Assembly: GCA_018857735.1 (NCBI GenBank)
Contig: JABMCL010001863.1
Coordinates: 62,001 to 126,000 of the forward strand
DNA: 64,000 nucleotides
Source of the DNA: Alviniconcha marisindica
Taxonomy: Eukaryota > Mollusca > Gastropoda > Provannidae
Direction of reading: 5' to 3'
Shown here: positions 21,241 through 64,000 of the stretch, piece after piece
Layout: each line of letters opens with the position of its first letter
How positions within the stretch are numbered: the stretch's first letter is position 1
The notes under the pieces: model-generated
Databases searched by the model: none
What the model saw: only the letters and a program-made list of their open reading frames with translations
What the model was told of the DNA's origin: nothing
Translations under genes and position numbers: made by a program

Positions 21241-21262
21241 ACAATGGGGGGAGGGGAGGGGG
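21241..21262. repeat. Poly-purine (GGGGA)n tract
   Basis: Short G-rich tract downstream of the terminal coding exon. Confidence 0.6.
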
Positions 21263-21746
21263 AGGAAGAAGAACTCACATGTATTCTGCCAGAAAACCAC
21301 CGTAACACATACAGTAGATGTTATGTGGCATGACACAGGCAGTGCAGGGTGTATAAAATCACCCTCTGCATGTTATATACATTACTATAACCTGCGTGAT
21401 GTTACCACATTTGTTTTGCTCCTGAAAACTAGCGAATAAAAAAATAACACAATACAGTATATTGTCTGTAACAGTATGTTCAAAACAGGAAGCTCACAGG
21501 ATTAGTGGTGAATATTTTTTGACACAATTACAAATGCACTTCAAACAACATTACCCAGCACTACGCACATGGCACTATGCAACACGCAAAGCACTCTGGT
21601 CATTCTGATTATCTTCTTAACATGCTGTCATTTTCTGCGGGTCTGCGTGTAGTTGCGAAAAAATGGTGCTCGTACAGATCGATAGAGCGGAAGGAACTGC
21701 TGTTTGCCAGAGCCATCTCCTCCCTCTCTGTGATCACTGCAGATCA

Positions 21747-63955
<42,209 letters not shown>

Positions 63956-64000
63956 CTGTTGACACAGTAGAGCCACAGACAATCCCATAAGCACCTTGCC

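Overview
The window reads as metazoan nuclear DNA. Genes are split into short exons by kilobase introns, introns begin GT and end AG, and the rest is dense in decaying non-LTR retrotransposons, tRNA-derived SINEs, terminal-inverted-repeat (TIR) elements, minisatellites and long CA/GA/poly-C runs. The SINE style (tRNA-like head, 'gagaatagcgctata' tail) and the LINE types suggest a marine invertebrate, most likely a mollusc and possibly a gastropod; this is an inference from repeat style, not a proven assignment. No operons, CRISPR arrays, phage-like or defence-like systems were seen.

Two host genes, both on the minus strand, account for the convincing coding sequence. (1) Positions 13288 to 5353 carry the first three coding exons (132 codons) of an API5 (apoptosis inhibitor 5) orthologue, split by a 4.6-kb and a 2.9-kb intron; the remaining exons must lie beyond the left edge. 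A possible two-exon ORF on the same strand is nested in API5 intron 1 (11168 to 10335). (2) Positions 63955 to 21747 carry the last 14 coding exons (about 670 codons, ending in a stop) of a gene I could not identify. It encodes a largely disordered Ser/Pro/Gln-rich protein with a basic coiled stretch, an acidic helix and a long low-complexity tail. All 14 exons join in frame, and exons 4 to 10 are symmetric phase 1-1 exons. Its N-terminus lies beyond the right edge.

Layout. 1-910: 3' half of an L2/Rex-like LINE (+). 1681-2990: degraded CR1/Jockey-group LINE (-). 3000-5100: AT-rich unique-looking DNA, then GT-rich repeats ending in a LINE-like tail. 5353-13288: API5, whose intron 2 holds a 2.27-kb TTAA-flanked TIR element (5836-8108). 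13380-13530: API5 upstream region with an ETS-like site and a Z-DNA-prone tract. 14411-14976: foldback MITE. 15262-15830: tRNA-SINE and an opposed tail. 16653-17000: 36-bp satellite. 17040-18150: LINE C-terminal fragments (+). 19275-19496: piggyBac-like MITE. 20255-21180: degenerate 38-bp array. 21747-63955: the unidentified gene, with introns that contain a 5'-truncated Tx1/L1-like LINE with target-site duplications (31262-35127), SINE copies, a near-perfect palindrome at 23373-23458, degenerate satellite arrays and many microsatellites.
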